A stretch of DNA of 64,000 nt, taken from NCBI RefSeq assembly GCF_023278185.1, contig NZ_CP066356.1, positions 1,232,001-1,296,000 of the forward strand. Reading direction: 5' to 3'. Position 1 is the stretch's first letter, and every line of letters starts with the position of its first letter. Positions 1-10,158 of this stretch are shown piece after piece. Under the pieces are notes generated by a model. That model saw nothing but the letters and a program-made list of their open reading frames with translations. It did not search any database and was not told where the DNA came from. The DNA comes from Bradyrhizobium elkanii USDA 76 (GTDB taxonomy: Bacteria; Pseudomonadota; Alphaproteobacteria; Rhizobiales; Xanthobacteraceae). The translations under genes and the position numbers were made by a program.

Positions 1-217
1 GGCTGCCTATGCCGCCGAGGAATGTTGCGTGGAGATTCTCAGCGGGCTTGTCCTTGCTGATTTGGGCATAGCCCATTATCCGCGTCCCGATCACGCAGCG
101 TATATTGCGTCGTGGATCGAAGTGTTGAAGGACGATCCTCGGGCTATCTTTACTGCCGCCGGCAAGGCGCAGCAGGCCGCCGACTGGATGCACGCGCAGC
201 AGCCCCGTATCTGCTGA
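1..217 (+). CDS. ArdC-like antirestriction protein, C-terminal end (partial)
   Basis: The open frame enters from the window edge (codons in frame from base 2) and stops at TGA 215-217, so only about 71 residues are visible. The sequence matches the end of the zincin-like metallopeptidase domain of ArdC-type antirestriction proteins: a 'YAAEE' helix, then a DHAAYIASWIEVLK block and a final AAGKAQQAADW helix. ArdC proteins are carried by conjugative elements and protect incoming single-stranded DNA from host restriction (family knowledge). The N-terminal ssDNA-binding half and the HExxH site lie outside the window. A hairpin terminator follows at 392-425. Confidence 0.75.
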   Translation, partial: AAYAAEECCVEILSGLVLADLGIAHYPRPDHAAYIASWIEVLKDDPRAIFTAAGKAQQAADWMHAQQPRIC

Positions 218-255
218 GGAGCGTCAGACTTCATCCGCAGTCCCCGACGAGACGG

Positions 256-383
256 ATGCATACCACTCTCATTTTCCTCTTGTCGCTGGCACGTTGTAGC
301 AGGGCGCGGACCTGAAGATGCTGGGCGATCACGTTCTCCAGCTGGAAGTCCGCGCGAAGAAGCTGTTCGACCGCGCAGCCTGA
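256..383 (+). pseudogene. Possible small gene remnant
   Basis: An ATG at 256 opens a short frame (MHTTLIFLL...). The codons before the TGA at 381-383, in a different frame, read QGADLKMLGDHVLQLEVRAK and look coding (amphipathic helix). The two halves would join if a small indel near 295-300 were corrected. I do not recognise the product, and it could be noise. Confidence 0.22.
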
Positions 384-391
384 AACCCGGA

Positions 392-425
392 AAGCCGGAG
401 ATGCGCAACGGCGTGTCTCCGGCTT
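392..425 (+). terminator. Hairpin terminator candidate
   Basis: A perfect 10-bp inverted repeat, AAGCCGGAGA (392-401) and TCTCCGGCTT (416-425), with a 14-nt loop; a short T-tract (CTTTTTC) follows about 15 bases later. It separates the ArdC end from the ParB leader. Confidence 0.5.
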
Positions 426-469
426 CGTGCCATTCCGCTTTTTCTGATCGTCGGGTTGCGGCGCTGCCT

Positions 470-524
470 TGAGAGGAAGAGGGCGGCGCTGCGCTTCGTG
501 ACGGCTTGGAGGCCCAGAGAGAGC
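470..524 (+). promoter_or_regulatory. Purine-rich leader motif upstream of the parB-like gene (copy A)
   Basis: TGAGAGGAAGAGGGCGGC at 470-487 and CAGAGAGAGC at 515-524 recur with the same spacing (44-45 nt) at 3339-3392, in front of the methylase-helicase gene. The motif lies 30-85 bases before the ATG at 556. Conservation of both blocks and their spacing suggests a shared regulatory DNA or leader RNA; its mechanism is unknown. Confidence 0.45.
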
Positions 525-555
525 CTTTGGGTCGGGCCGTCGCGGAGTATCACCC

Positions 556-2648
556 ATGGCTACTGCCGTTCGGAAGATCACCCTGTCGTCCTCGCGCGAC
601 ATTCCCTTCAACAAGCTGGTGCTTAGCCAGTCAAACGTACGGCGTGAGAAGGCCGGCGTCTCCATCGAGGAGCTGGCCGAGGACATCGCCCGCCGTACCT
701 TGCTCCAGAGCCTCAACGTCCGGCCGGTCCTCGACGCCGAAGGCGCCGAGACCGGCATGTTCGAGATCCCGGCCGGAGGACGTCGCTATCGGGCACTGCA
801 GCTGCTGGTGAAGCAGAAGCGCCTGGCCAAGACCGCGTCGGTACCTTGCGTCGTGCGCGATCCGGCGACCGACGTTCTCGCCGAGGACGATTCGCTCGCC
901 GAGAACATCCAGCGTGCGCCGCTGCATCCGCTCGACCAGTTTCGTGCCTTCCACGCTTTGCGCGAGAAGGGGCAGTCCGAGGAGGACATCGCGGCTGCCT
1001 TCTTCACGTCAGTCAACGTCGTGAAGCAGCGCCTGCGCCTCGCCTCGGTTTCGCCCGCGCTGCTCAACGTCTATGCCGAGGACGGCATGTCGCTCGAGCA
1101 GTTGATGGCCTTCACCGTCACCGCCGATCACGGCCGTCAGGAGCAGGTTTGGCAGGCTATCTCCGGCTCTTGGCACAAGGAGCCCTATCAGATTCGCCGC
1201 ATGTTGACGGAGAAGACCGTGCGCGCGTCCGACCGGCGAGCCGTGTTTGTCGGCCTCGACACCTACGAGGCGGCCGGGGGCATGGTGCTGCGCGACCTGT
1301 TCCAGTCCGACGACGGCGGCTGGCTCGAGGACGTCGCTCTGCTCGACCGTCTGGTCACCGAGAAGTTGAAGGCGGAAGCGGAAACGATCGCCGCTGAAGG
1401 TTGGAAGTGGATCGAGGTCGCGATCGACTTCCCCTACGGCCATACGCGTGGTTTGCGCGAGCTGGATGGCGTATCCACCGGTCTCACCCCCGAAGAGCAG
1501 ACGACCATCGAGGCGCTCAAGGCCGAATTTGCCAGGCTCGAGGCCGAGCATGACGGCGCGGACGAGCTGCCCGACGAGGTCGACCAGCGTCTTGGCGAAA
1601 TTGAGACGGCTCTCGCCGCCTTCGACGACCGACCCATCGTCTATCAGCCGGCCGACATCGCCCGCGCGGGTGTGTTCGTCGGCATCGACGCCGAAGGCAC
1701 GCTCTTGGTTGATCGCGGTTACGTCCGGCCTGAGGACGAGCTGCCCGTGGCCGAGCCAGAGCAGAACAGCGATGGCGAACCCGCCGCCGCAGCCCTGGAC
1801 GGCGCCGAACCATTGGCACCGGCTATCCAGCGCGCCGTCATCATCGTCGGCGGGCAGCATGCGGAGGCCGAGGATGACGATGATGATGCGGTGAAGCCGC
1901 TACCGGACCGCCTGCTCACCGAGCTCACAGCGGAGCGGACTTTAGTGCTGCGCGACAAGTTGGCGAGCACGCCTTCAGTCGCCTTCCGGGCCGTGCTGCA
2001 CAAATTCTGCCTCGACGTCTTCTCCCGCCGGTTCAGGCGCAAGGGCTGAACGACACGCCGGCGGCCAAGGCGATCGACGCGCGCCACAGGACGTGGGAGG
2101 AGCGTCTGCCCAAAGACAAAGCCGATCTCTGGGACTGGCTCAACGGCCTGACGGGCGACGAGCAGGCGGCGCTCCTTGCGCACTGCGCCTCCTTCGGCGT
2201 CAACGCGCTCTACGAGAAGGGCGACCGCTACGGTGGCGGCGCCACGCCGCACATCGTCGAGCAGCGGATCACCGAGGCCGATCGCATCGCGAGGGCCGTC
2301 GATCTCGACATGGTGGAATCCGGGTGGCGCCCGACCGTCGAGAATTATCTCGGCCGGGTTCCGAAGCGCCGCATCCTGGAGGCGGTGCGCGAAGGCGCCG
2401 GCGAGCAGGCCGCCCAGCTCATCGAGCATCTGAAGAAGGGTGACATGGCCAAGGAGGCCGAACGCCTCCTGGCCGACACCGGCTGGTTGCCCGAGCCACT
2501 GCGAATGACCGGCACCGACCAGGTGGCGACCGTCGATGCCGCGGAGGACGGGGGCGATGGCGCGATGCTGCCGGAATTCCTCGCCGGCGACGACGAGGAA
2601 ACTCCGGCCGATGAAGCGGACGAGCCGCCCATGATCGCGGCCGAATAG
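556..2648 (+). pseudogene. ParB/RepB/Spo0J-like nuclease-domain protein, frameshifted
   Basis: The first open frame (556-2049, 497 aa) has a ParB N-terminal domain: 'LVLSQSNVRR' near residue 20, GGRRYRALQLL near 75, and ENIQRAPLHPLDQFRAF (ParB box II) near 115. A HTH follows, then acidic stretches including EAEDDDDD. A second frame continues to 2648 with more of the same family (LNDTPAAKAI... ALYEKGDRYGG... VESGWRPTVENYLGRVPKRRIL). In intact homologues of this large plasmid/ICE ParB family the two parts are one protein of about 700 residues. Here the join near 2020-2040 lacks a short stretch and is out of frame. Such ParB-like proteins sit beside the methylase-helicase gene in these elements; their role there is not firmly known. 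Confidence 0.72.
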
Positions 2649-2746
2649 CTCGACCACGCGGGATGGCTTCGGTCATCCCGCGTTTTTTCACTGCCATTCA
2701 CCCCAAAGCCTGGCGCGAGCCGTGCTTTTGCATTCTGGAGGCTATC

Positions 2747-3160
2747 GTGCCCTTCTTCACCATCGAGACGACCTATCATTTGCCGATCTATCGGCAGCGA
2801 ACCTACGAAGCCGAAACGCTCGACCAGGCCTGCGATCTTGCGATCGCCGACGAGAGCTGGGACGACGACAAGTCGGACGTTGAATCGTCCGGCGAGACCT
2901 ATGTTACCGGTGCCTGGGAAGGCCGCGACGCCGCCTATAGCGGCCCGCGCCTGCCGTTTCCCTCACGTTTCGGCGAGCAGGTCCAGCGCAAGGCCGGCCA
3001 TTTCGAGGTGCTGCTCGGTCTGCTCAAGATACTCACCCACCCGCCGGAACCAGGCACAGTGGATGTCGAGCTTTGGCGCCGGCGGGCGGACGCCGCCATC
3101 GTGAAGGCCGAGGCCATTCTCGCGGGCGAAAATGATCCGATCGAGGGAGCTGCGTCGTGA
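2747..3160 (+). CDS. Conserved hypothetical protein of the ParB/methylase-helicase cluster
   Basis: A 137-residue frame; I place the start at GTG 2747 because CTGGAGG lies just upstream and the earlier in-frame codons look non-coding. The protein begins VPFFTIETTYHLPIYRQRTY and is acidic around residues 35-50 (DESWDDDKSD). It has no membrane segment and no motif I can name. The middle part resembles small proteins always found between the ParB-like and methylase-helicase genes in alphaproteobacterial elements (recognition from memory, not a search). It overlaps the next small frame by 4 nt (GTGA). Confidence 0.6.
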   Translation: MPFFTIETTYHLPIYRQRTYEAETLDQACDLAIADESWDDDKSDVESSGETYVTGAWEGRDAAYSGPRLPFPSRFGEQVQRKAGHFEVLLGLLKILTHPPEPGTVDVELWRRRADAAIVKAEAILAGENDPIEGAAS

Positions 3161-3267
3161 CGAAATACATCGTCACTATCGTCGAAGGCGAGGCGAGCTA
3201 CCTCGCGGAAGCGGTCACCGCCGCCGCCGACCGTCGGGGGTCGCCGTCTCGGCAATTCGGATACTGA
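3157..3267 (+). CDS. Small hypothetical protein (36 aa)
   Basis: A GTG at 3157 overlaps the previous stop (GTGA), suggesting translational coupling. The frame reads VTKYIVTIVEGEASYLAEAV then an Arg/Ser-rich tail to TGA 3265-3267. The N-terminal beta-strand-like start looks coding, but the tail may be out of frame. Function unknown. Confidence 0.35.
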   Translation: MTKYIVTIVEGEASYLAEAVTAAADRRGSPSRQFGY

Positions 3268-3338
3268 GGAACGCTCTGTGCGCGGCGCGCCGCCATCCGG
3301 TGGGGCGCCGTTTCTCATGTCGGGCACGGCCGTGATGC

Positions 3339-3392
3339 TGAGAGGGAGAGGACGGCCCGGGACGGGTTTGAGCCGGTGCGGTCAGAGAGAGC
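3339..3392 (+). promoter_or_regulatory. Purine-rich leader motif upstream of methylase-helicase (copy B)
   Basis: TGAGAGGGAGAGGACGGC at 3339-3356 and CAGAGAGAGC at 3383-3392, the second copy of the motif at 470-524. It lies about 45-95 bases before the ATG at 3436. The two copies head the two main genes of the same module, which suggests common regulation. Confidence 0.45.
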
Positions 3393-3435
3393 GCCGATCG
3401 GCTCGCCCGTTCCCGCTCTCCTGAAGGCTTCCTCC

Positions 3436-6400
3436 ATGACTGACCTTTCCCCGATCGCGGCCGACCAGCTCGCGCCGATCCCGCCTGTTCGCGCTTCCGA
3501 GAGCGCAATCATCGCTGCGGCTGAACGGCTCATCCCGCATCTCGATCGCGGCCAACGCATCGACGCCGCAATCCTGCGCGCCGCGATGGAAGTGGCTTTC
3601 GGCGCATCCGATGCGACGGGCGCCTGGGACTGGAAGATGGCCTATGACGCTTGCGAGGTCACCACCGTTCTGTTCCTGCGCAAATATGGAAAGGCGCTTT
3701 TCCGCAAAGCGAACTCTACGGCTTCACGACTTTCCGCTTTGGACAAGATCGCGGGGCTTCTGCCGACCCACACGCGCCGCTCTGCCGAGAGCGAGACTTT
3801 TCAGCAATACTCGACGCCGATCCCGCTCGGCCTGGCAGCGCTCACCGCGGCTGCCATCACGGCGGCGGATCGCGTGCTGGAGCCGTCCGCAGGCACCGGG
3901 CTGCTTGCCATCCTCGCCGACATTGCCGGCAGCGGGCTCGTGCTGAACGAACTGGCCGAGAGCCGGGCTACGTTGCTCTCTTCCCTCTTTCCGGCCAGTT
4001 CCGTCACGCGCTTCGACGCGGCCCAGATCGACGATCACCTCGATCCCGCGGTGGTCCCAAGCGTCGTGTTGATGAACCCGCCGTTCTCGGCGATGGCGAA
4101 CGTTTCCGGCCGCATGGCCGACACGGCGTACCGTCATATCGCCTCGGCGCTGGCGCGTCTCGCCGATGGCGGCCGGCTGGTCACAATCACCGGCGCCAAC
4201 TTCTCACCCGAAGCCTCAGCCTGGTGCGACGCCTTCGCCCGATTGCAGGAGCGCGGCCGCGTGGTGTTCACAGCTGCGATCGCCGGTGCGGTCTACGCTA
4301 GGCACGGCACCACGATCGAGACGCGCCTCACCGTCATTGACAAGGTGCCTGCCGATGACCCGAACGCGTTCCCGGCGTCGCCGGGAATGGCGCCCGACGT
4401 CGCGACGCTGCTCCGCTGCATCGGCGAATACGTTCCACCTCGCCTGAGCGTGGCGTCAACCAGCGCGCGTCCCATGTCAGCGTCGACAGCGCCTCGCACT
4501 GTGCGCAGTTATCTGGGGCGGGCCGCTGCACAGTCGGTCAAGGCCCCGGTTGCCGATCCCGAAGCCGTCGACCTCGCTTATGAGGCGACAGATTGGGCGC
4601 CGCCCGAGGGCGCGCGCCTCAGCGACGCCATCTACGAAGAATACCGGCTCCAATCGATCCGGATCCACGGTGCGCAGCCGCACCCGACCAAGCTGGTGCA
4701 GTCGGCCGCGATGGCCTCGGTCGCGCCGCCGAAGCCGAGCTATCGGCCACGGCTGCCGGCAAACCTCGTCAGCGATGGCATTCTGTCCGACGCCCAGCTT
4801 GAGACGGTCATCTATGCTGGCGAGGCGCATGGTAACTATCTCGCTGGCGCCTGGACGGTAGACGAGACCTTCGACCTCGTCGCGGCCGCCCGCGACGACG
4901 CACCGAACGCCGTCCGCTTCCGTCGCGGCTTCATGCTCGGTGACGGGACCGGCGCCGGCAAGGGTCGCCAGTCCGCCGGCATCATTCTCGACAACTGGCT
5001 GCACGGCCGGCGCAAGGCGGTCTGGATCTCGAAGTCCGACAAGCTGCTCGAGGACGCGCAGCGCGACTGGTCGGCGCTCGGCATGGAGCGTCTGTTGGTC
5101 ACGCCGCTCTCGCGCTTCCCTCAAGGGTACGACATCCGGTTGGCCGAGGGCGTCCTATTTTTAACCTACGCTGCGGTCCGACGACCGCGGCGAGAAGCTT
5201 TCGCGCGTCCGGCAGATTGTTCAATGGTTGGGCTCCGACTTCGACGGCGTCATCATTTTCGACGAGAGCCATGCCATGCAGAATGCCGGTGGCGGCAAGG
5301 GCGAGCGGGGCGATGTCGCGCCCTCGCAGCAGGGGCGTGCAGGCTTGCGTCTTCAGCATGCGCTGCCCAATGCCCGCGTCGTCTATGTCTCGGCGACCGG
5401 CGCCACCACCGTCCACAATCTCGCCTACGCCCAGCGCCTCGGGCTGTGGGGCGGCGAGGATTTTCCGTTCGCCACCCGCGCCGAGTTCGTCGAGGCGATC
5501 GAGGAGGGCGGCGTCGCGGCGATGGAGGTGCTCTCTCGCGATCTTCGCTCGCTCGGTCTCTACACCGCCCGCTCGCTTTCCTACGACGGCGTCGAGTATG
5601 AACTGGTCGAGCACCAGCTCTCCGACGAGCAGCGCCGGATCTATGATGCCTACGCCGCTGCCTTCAGCGTCATCCACAATCACCTCGACGCGGCAATGCA
5701 GGCCGCCAACATTACCGGTGAGAACGGCACGCTCAACCGCCAGGCGAAGTCGGCCGCGCGCTCGGCCTTCGAATCGGCCAAGCAGCGCTTCTTCGGTCAT
5801 CTGCTCACCAGCATGAAGACGCCGACCCTGGTCCGCTCCATCGAGCGGGACTTGGCCGAGGGCCATGCCGCGGTGATTCAGATCGTCTCGACCGGCGAGG
5901 CGCTGATGGAGCGGCGGCTCGCCGAGATCCCACCTGAGGAATGGAACGACGTGCGCGTGGACATCACGCCGCGCGAGTACGTGCTGGATTACCTCGCTCA
6001 CTCCTTCCCAGTGCAGCTCTATGAGCCCTTCACCGACGCCGAAGGCAATCTTTCGTCCCGGCCCGTCTTCCGCGACGGCCAACCGGTCGAGAGCCGCGAG
6101 GCCGTCGCCCGCCGCAATGAGCTGATCGAGCGGCTCGCTTCGCTTCCGCCCGTTCCCGGCGCGCTCGACCAGATCGTGCAGCGGTTCGGGACGGACCTCG
6201 TGGCGGAAGTGACCGGCCGTTCGCGGCGCGTGGTGCGTAGGGGTGACCGCCTTGCCGTCGAGAACCGTGCCGCCTCCGCCAATCTCGCAGAGACCGCCGC
6301 CTTCATGGATGACTTCAAGCGCATCCTCGTCTTCTCGGAAGCCGGCGGCACGGGTCGCAGCTACCACGCCGAGCTCTCGGCGCGCAATCGCCGGCTTCGT

Positions 6401-7756
6401 GTCCATTATTTGCTCGAGCCGGGCTGGAAGGCCGATGCCGCGATCCAGGGGCTTGGTCGAACGAACCGCACCAACCAGGCGCAGCCGCCGCTGTTCCGCC
6501 CCATTGCGACCGACGTCAAGGCGGAGAAGCGCTTCCTTTCGACCATTGCGCGCCGGCTCGACACGCTGGGTGCCATCACGCGCGGCCAGCGCCAGACCGG
6601 CGGCCAGGGTCTATTCCGGCCCGAGGACAATCTTGAGAGCCACTACGCCCGAGACGCGCTGCGCCAGCTCTATCTGCTGCTCGTGCGCGGCAAGGTCGAA
6701 GGCTGTTCGCTCCAGACCTTCGAGGACGCCACAGGCTTGAAGCTCATGGATGCGAACGGCATCAAGGACGAGCTGCCACCGATCACGACGTTCCTGAACC
6801 GGCTGCTCGCGCTCACCATCGACCTGCAAGGCTTGCTGTTCACGGCCTTCGAACAGTTGCTGAACGCCAAGGTCGAGGGCGCTATCGCCCGCGGCGTCTA
6901 TGATGTTGGGCTGGAGACATTGCAGGCAGAAAGCTTCGTCGTCACCGACCGGCATCCGATCTACACGCACCCCGTCACCGGCGCCGAAACCCGGCTGCTC
7001 ACGATCACCGAACGCCGGCGCAATCATCCCATGACGCTTGATCAAGCGCTCGATTATCTCGCCGATCCTCGGGCGGTGCTGCTGGTCAACGAGCGCTCGG
7101 GGCGTGCCGCCGTGCAGATTCCGGCGCCAAGCTTCATGCTCGATGACGGCGAGATCGAACGCCGCGTGCGGCTGATCCGCCCCATGGAGCACCATCACGC
7201 TTCGATAAAGATGATGGACGAGAGCCACTGGCAGCCTGCGGATCGCGAGACGTTCGCCGCAGCATGGAACGGCGAAGTCGTCGACGTTCCCGAGCTCGCT
7301 GAGAGCACGCTCCACATCGTCGCAGGTCTGCTGCTGCCGATCTGGAAGCGGTTGCCGAACGAGTCGACGCGGGTCCATCGTCTCCAGACCGACGAGGGCG
7401 AGCGCATCATCGGTCGCAGGGTCCCGCCAGCCTGGGCGGCGAACGCTTGCGCGACCGGCGCCAGCAACTTGACGCCACACGAAGCGTTCTCGGCGCTGAT
7501 GGAGGGGCGCACCGTGCTCGACCTCGCCGAGGACCTGCAGCTCCGTCGTGTCCGCGTGATGAGCGTCCATCGCATCGAGCTGTCGGGCTTCACCGATGCG
7601 ATGCGCGATCGGCTCCGCGCCTACGGCCTCTTCAGCGAGATCATCTCGTGGAAGCTGCGTATGTTCGTGCCATCAGATGCGACCGGCGTCGCGGTGTTGG
7701 CGAAGGTGCTCGACCACTATCCGCTCAAGCGCATTGGCGAGCGGGAGGCCGCCTGA
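3436..7756 (+). pseudogene. Fused DNA methyltransferase / Strawberry-notch-type helicase, frameshifted
   Basis: This is a very large protein (about 1,435 aa if repaired). The N-terminal half is a class I methyltransferase with motif I at VLEPSAGTGLLA and motif IV NPPF near residue 215, as in N6-adenine enzymes. The C-terminal half is an SF2 helicase of the Strawberry-notch type: Walker A GDGTGAGKG near residue 501, DESH (5269-5280), and the 'Q-GLGRTNRTNQAQ' motif VI block near 6450. The first frame runs out at 5601; the correct reading switches frame near 5175 (LTYAA then LRSDDRGEK-like), so about 2 nt appear lost between Walker A and DESH. Start ATG 3436 is preceded by GGCTTCCTCC. In related elements the gene is intact. 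The activity of this fusion is not established; DNA protection or establishment after transfer is plausible. Confidence 0.82.
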
Positions 7757-8811
7757 TGACCGGCGACGCCGCCTCCGAACTGGCCCGCCGTCTCGCGCGT
7801 GACGCCGAGGCGGTGTGCCGCCATTACCTGTCCAACGGAAGGCGGAAGGGCCGCTACTGGACAGTGGGCGACGTCCGCAATACGCCCGGCAGGTCGATGT
7901 TCGTCCGGCTCAGCGGGCCGGAATCCGGACCCGGCGCCGCCGGCCATTGGCGAGATGCCGCCTCGGCCGAATTTGGCGATCTCCTCGACGTGATCCGCGA
8001 GAGCTGCGGTTTCACTCACTTTCGCGACGTCGCCAATGAGGCACGACGCTTTCTAAGTCTGCCGCGTCCAGAACCGGAGCCAGAGCCAAATCGCCTCCGG
8101 TCGAGAAAATCGCCCGCGCCCCTCGGATCGCCAGAGGCGTCGCGGCGGCTCTTCGGCGTGTCGCGGTCGATCGCAGGCACACTCGTAGAAGCGTATCTCC
8201 GCAATCGCGGCATTACGGCTTTGCACGAAACCGGAGGTCTGCGCTTTCACCCGCGTTGCTACTACAGGCCCGACGACCACAGCGCGACCGAGACCTGGCC
8301 GGCGATGATCGCCGCCGTCACCGATCTCTGCGGCCACCTGACCGGCGCGCATCGCACCTGGCTTGACCCCGGAGGCTTCAACGAGACGACGCTCGGCAAG
8401 GCGCCGATCGACGCGCCGAAACGGGCGATGGGCGACCTGCTTGGTCACGCCGTTCGATTTGGCGTAGCTGGTGAAGTCATGGCGGCCGGCGAGGGCATCG
8501 AGACGATGCTGTCGCTCCGATGCGTCTTGCCGACCATGCCGATGGTCGCAGCCCTCTCGGCGGCGCATCTCTCAGCCATCCTTTTCCCGGAAACGCTGCG
8601 CCGGCTCTACATCGCCCGGGACGACGATCCTGCCGGTGACGGCGCCATGGCGACCTTGATCAATCGGGGGCAGGAGGCCGGGATCGAGGTAATCGTGCTC
8701 TCGCCACCGCTAGGCGACTTCAACGAGGATCTTCGCCTGCTCGGAATTGACGCCCTTCGGGCCGCGAGCCGCGTGCAGATCGCGGCGCAGGACATCGCGC
8801 CGCTTTATTGA
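7756..8811 (+). CDS. Toprim-domain protein (DUF7146-type, primase-like)
   Basis: 351 residues, starting at an ATG that overlaps the helicase stop (TGATG), so probably translated with it. The N-terminal third is a Zn-finger-less DUF7146-like segment (GRYWTVGDVRN...GHWRDAASAEFGDLLD). The C-terminal Toprim fold shows VMAAGEGIETMLSLR (catalytic Glu), then YIARDDDPAGDGA (DxD). Toprim proteins of this kind act as primases or nucleases on DNA in plasmids and ICEs. Position directly after the methylase-helicase suggests joint work on element DNA. All key acidic residues are present. Confidence 0.82.
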   Translation: MTGDAASELARRLARDAEAVCRHYLSNGRRKGRYWTVGDVRNTPGRSMFVRLSGPESGPGAAGHWRDAASAEFGDLLDVIRESCGFTHFRDVANEARRFLSLPRPEPEPEPNRLRSRKSPAPLGSPEASRRLFGVSRSIAGTLVEAYLRNRGITALHETGGLRFHPRCYYRPDDHSATETWPAMIAAVTDLCGHLTGAHRTWLDPGGFNETTLGKAPIDAPKRAMGDLLGHAVRFGVAGEVMAAGEGIETMLSLRCVLPTMPMVAALSAAHLSAILFPETLRRLYIARDDDPAGDGAMATLINRGQEAGIEVIVLSPPLGDFNEDLRLLGIDALRAASRVQIAAQDIAPLY

Positions 8812-8967
8812 GCTGGCGGCATAGCCGGAACGGGGATGAGGTGCGACGCAGCCGCTCCGTTATCGCGAGGCCGGTGGTCCTGCTTCCCCTCGGCGCCGGA
8901 GAGGACCGCACCCACGGCCTTCTGAGAGGGCGATCGGGCGGCAAGCGGCTCGGACCGGCAACCTCGT

Positions 8968-9030
8968 GGGCCGACTATTTTCCGTCGGCGGCAGAGCCGC
9001 CTTTACATCGCGAGGCAAAATAGTCGGCCC
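8968..9030. repeat. Long nested inverted repeat (63 bp)
   Basis: The outer arms GGGCCGACTATTTT (8968-8981) and AAAATAGTCGGCCC (9017-9030) pair perfectly over 14 bp. An inner hairpin GGCGGC-AGA-GCCGCC lies at 8987-9001. The structure sits in the 344-bp gap between the Toprim gene and the DUF2493 gene. It could be a transcription attenuator, a protein-binding cruciform or a small mobile repeat; there is no T-tract after it. Confidence 0.7.
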
Positions 9031-9155
9031 CCTTCGGTCCTCCGCTACCGCTCCCGCCCACAGCTCGCGCTGCGGGTGCAAGTCCGTTCCGCCCGCCGCT
9101 TTCGTCGCCATGAAGGCCGCGATGGGCGCGGTCGATCCGACGAGGGAAAGCCGCA

Positions 9156-10085
9156 ATGACCACCGACCACAACGACGATTTCGAGCCGCACCACGGCTCA
9201 TCCCCGACCGACCAGGTCCTCCAGGAACTCCAGCTCTATGGCTACCGTCCCTTCCACGATGAGCCCGATCCCCGGCAGCTCCCAGAGGCGCGAGTCCTCG
9301 CCGGCAGCATCGCCGACATCTTCGATGCCCTCGTGGTGGCGCTGTCCGATACCCGTCTTGAGCCCGACCTCGGAGACCTGCTCTGGTCGACAGTGAACGT
9401 CTTCCATCGTGCCATCGACAGGATCGAGCGCGAGCTCGACGACAACGAGCTGGCGCAGCAGCGGTCGCAGCGGGAGCAGGATGGCAGCGAGATCAAATCC
9501 GTCGAGCTGGAACGACTGACAGCGGAGGGGCAGACGCTGATCGAGAGACGCAACGCCTTCGAGCTGATGCGCGACCAGGCCGCCGATGGGTTCGAACGCC
9601 ACACCCGCTCAAGCTGGCGGCCGCGAAACGGCTCGAAGGTCAACCACCGCAATCTAACCTCCGCGATGATCGACAGCCGCGACTTCCTGGCCGCGAGGAA
9701 GCGTGCCGACAATCAGGTGCTCATGCCGCCCGGACCGAAAGTCGCGCTGACCGGCGGTCTCGACTTCAACGATCACCGGTTGATCTGGGCCAAACTGGAC
9801 CAGGTGCACGCCAAGCATGCGGACATGGTGCTGCTGCACGGCGGATCGCCCAAGGGCGCCGAGTTGATCGCCGCCAAGTGGGCCGACAACCGCAAGGTTC
9901 CGCAGATCGCCTTCAGGCCCGACTGGACCAAGCATGCCAAGGCCGCTCCGTTCAAACGCAACGATGCGATCCTCAACGAGCTGCCGATCGGGGTGATGCA
10001 TTTCCCGGGCACGGGAATTCAGGACAACCTTGCCGACAAGGCAAAGAAGCTCGGCATCCCGGTCTGGAGGTTCGGCGGCGCATAG
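9156..10085 (+). CDS. DUF2493 (SLOG-superfamily, YspA-like) protein
   Basis: 309 residues with GAGGGAAAG eight bases before ATG 9156. The N-terminal two thirds are helical and charged, with no named motif. The C-terminal 120 residues form the DUF2493/SLOG fold: VALTGGLDFNDHRLIWAKLD, VLLHGGSPKGAELIAAKWAD, and a final PIGVMHFPGTGIQDNLADKA. SLOG domains bind nucleotide-derived ligands. Homologues are standard in alphaproteobacterial conjugative plasmids and ICEs next to the Toprim/helicase module; the ligand is unknown. Confidence 0.85.
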   Translation: MTTDHNDDFEPHHGSSPTDQVLQELQLYGYRPFHDEPDPRQLPEARVLAGSIADIFDALVVALSDTRLEPDLGDLLWSTVNVFHRAIDRIERELDDNELAQQRSQREQDGSEIKSVELERLTAEGQTLIERRNAFELMRDQAADGFERHTRSSWRPRNGSKVNHRNLTSAMIDSRDFLAARKRADNQVLMPPGPKVALTGGLDFNDHRLIWAKLDQVHAKHADMVLLHGGSPKGAELIAAKWADNRKVPQIAFRPDWTKHAKAAPFKRNDAILNELPIGVMHFPGTGIQDNLADKAKKLGIPVWRFGGA

Positions 10086-10120
10086 GCGCCGCTCTCGCTT
10101 CTATGCGTGATACATGAAAC

Positions 10121-10146
10121 CGGAAAGCCGGATGGCCGGCTTTCCG
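10121..10146 (+). terminator. Hairpin terminator after the DUF2493 gene
   Basis: CGGAAAGCCGG (10121-10131) pairs perfectly with CCGGCTTTCCG (10136-10146) over 11 bp with a 4-nt loop, 36 bases after the stop codon. There is no T-tract directly after it, and it may serve the convergent gene at 10159-10368 too. Confidence 0.55.
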
Positions 10147-10158
10147 CAACGCCGCTTT

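Noticed and set aside
1719..2657. A 312-aa leftward frame opposite the ParB-like gene
   Set aside because: Low-complexity shadow frame of an acidic coding region.
5099..6406. A 435-aa leftward frame inside the methylase-helicase gene
   Set aside because: Antisense to the helicase domain with Arg/Gly/Ala-rich shadow composition; no ribosome-binding site.
6611..7570. A 319-aa leftward frame opposite the helicase C-terminus
   Set aside because: Shadow of the coding strand; no motif.
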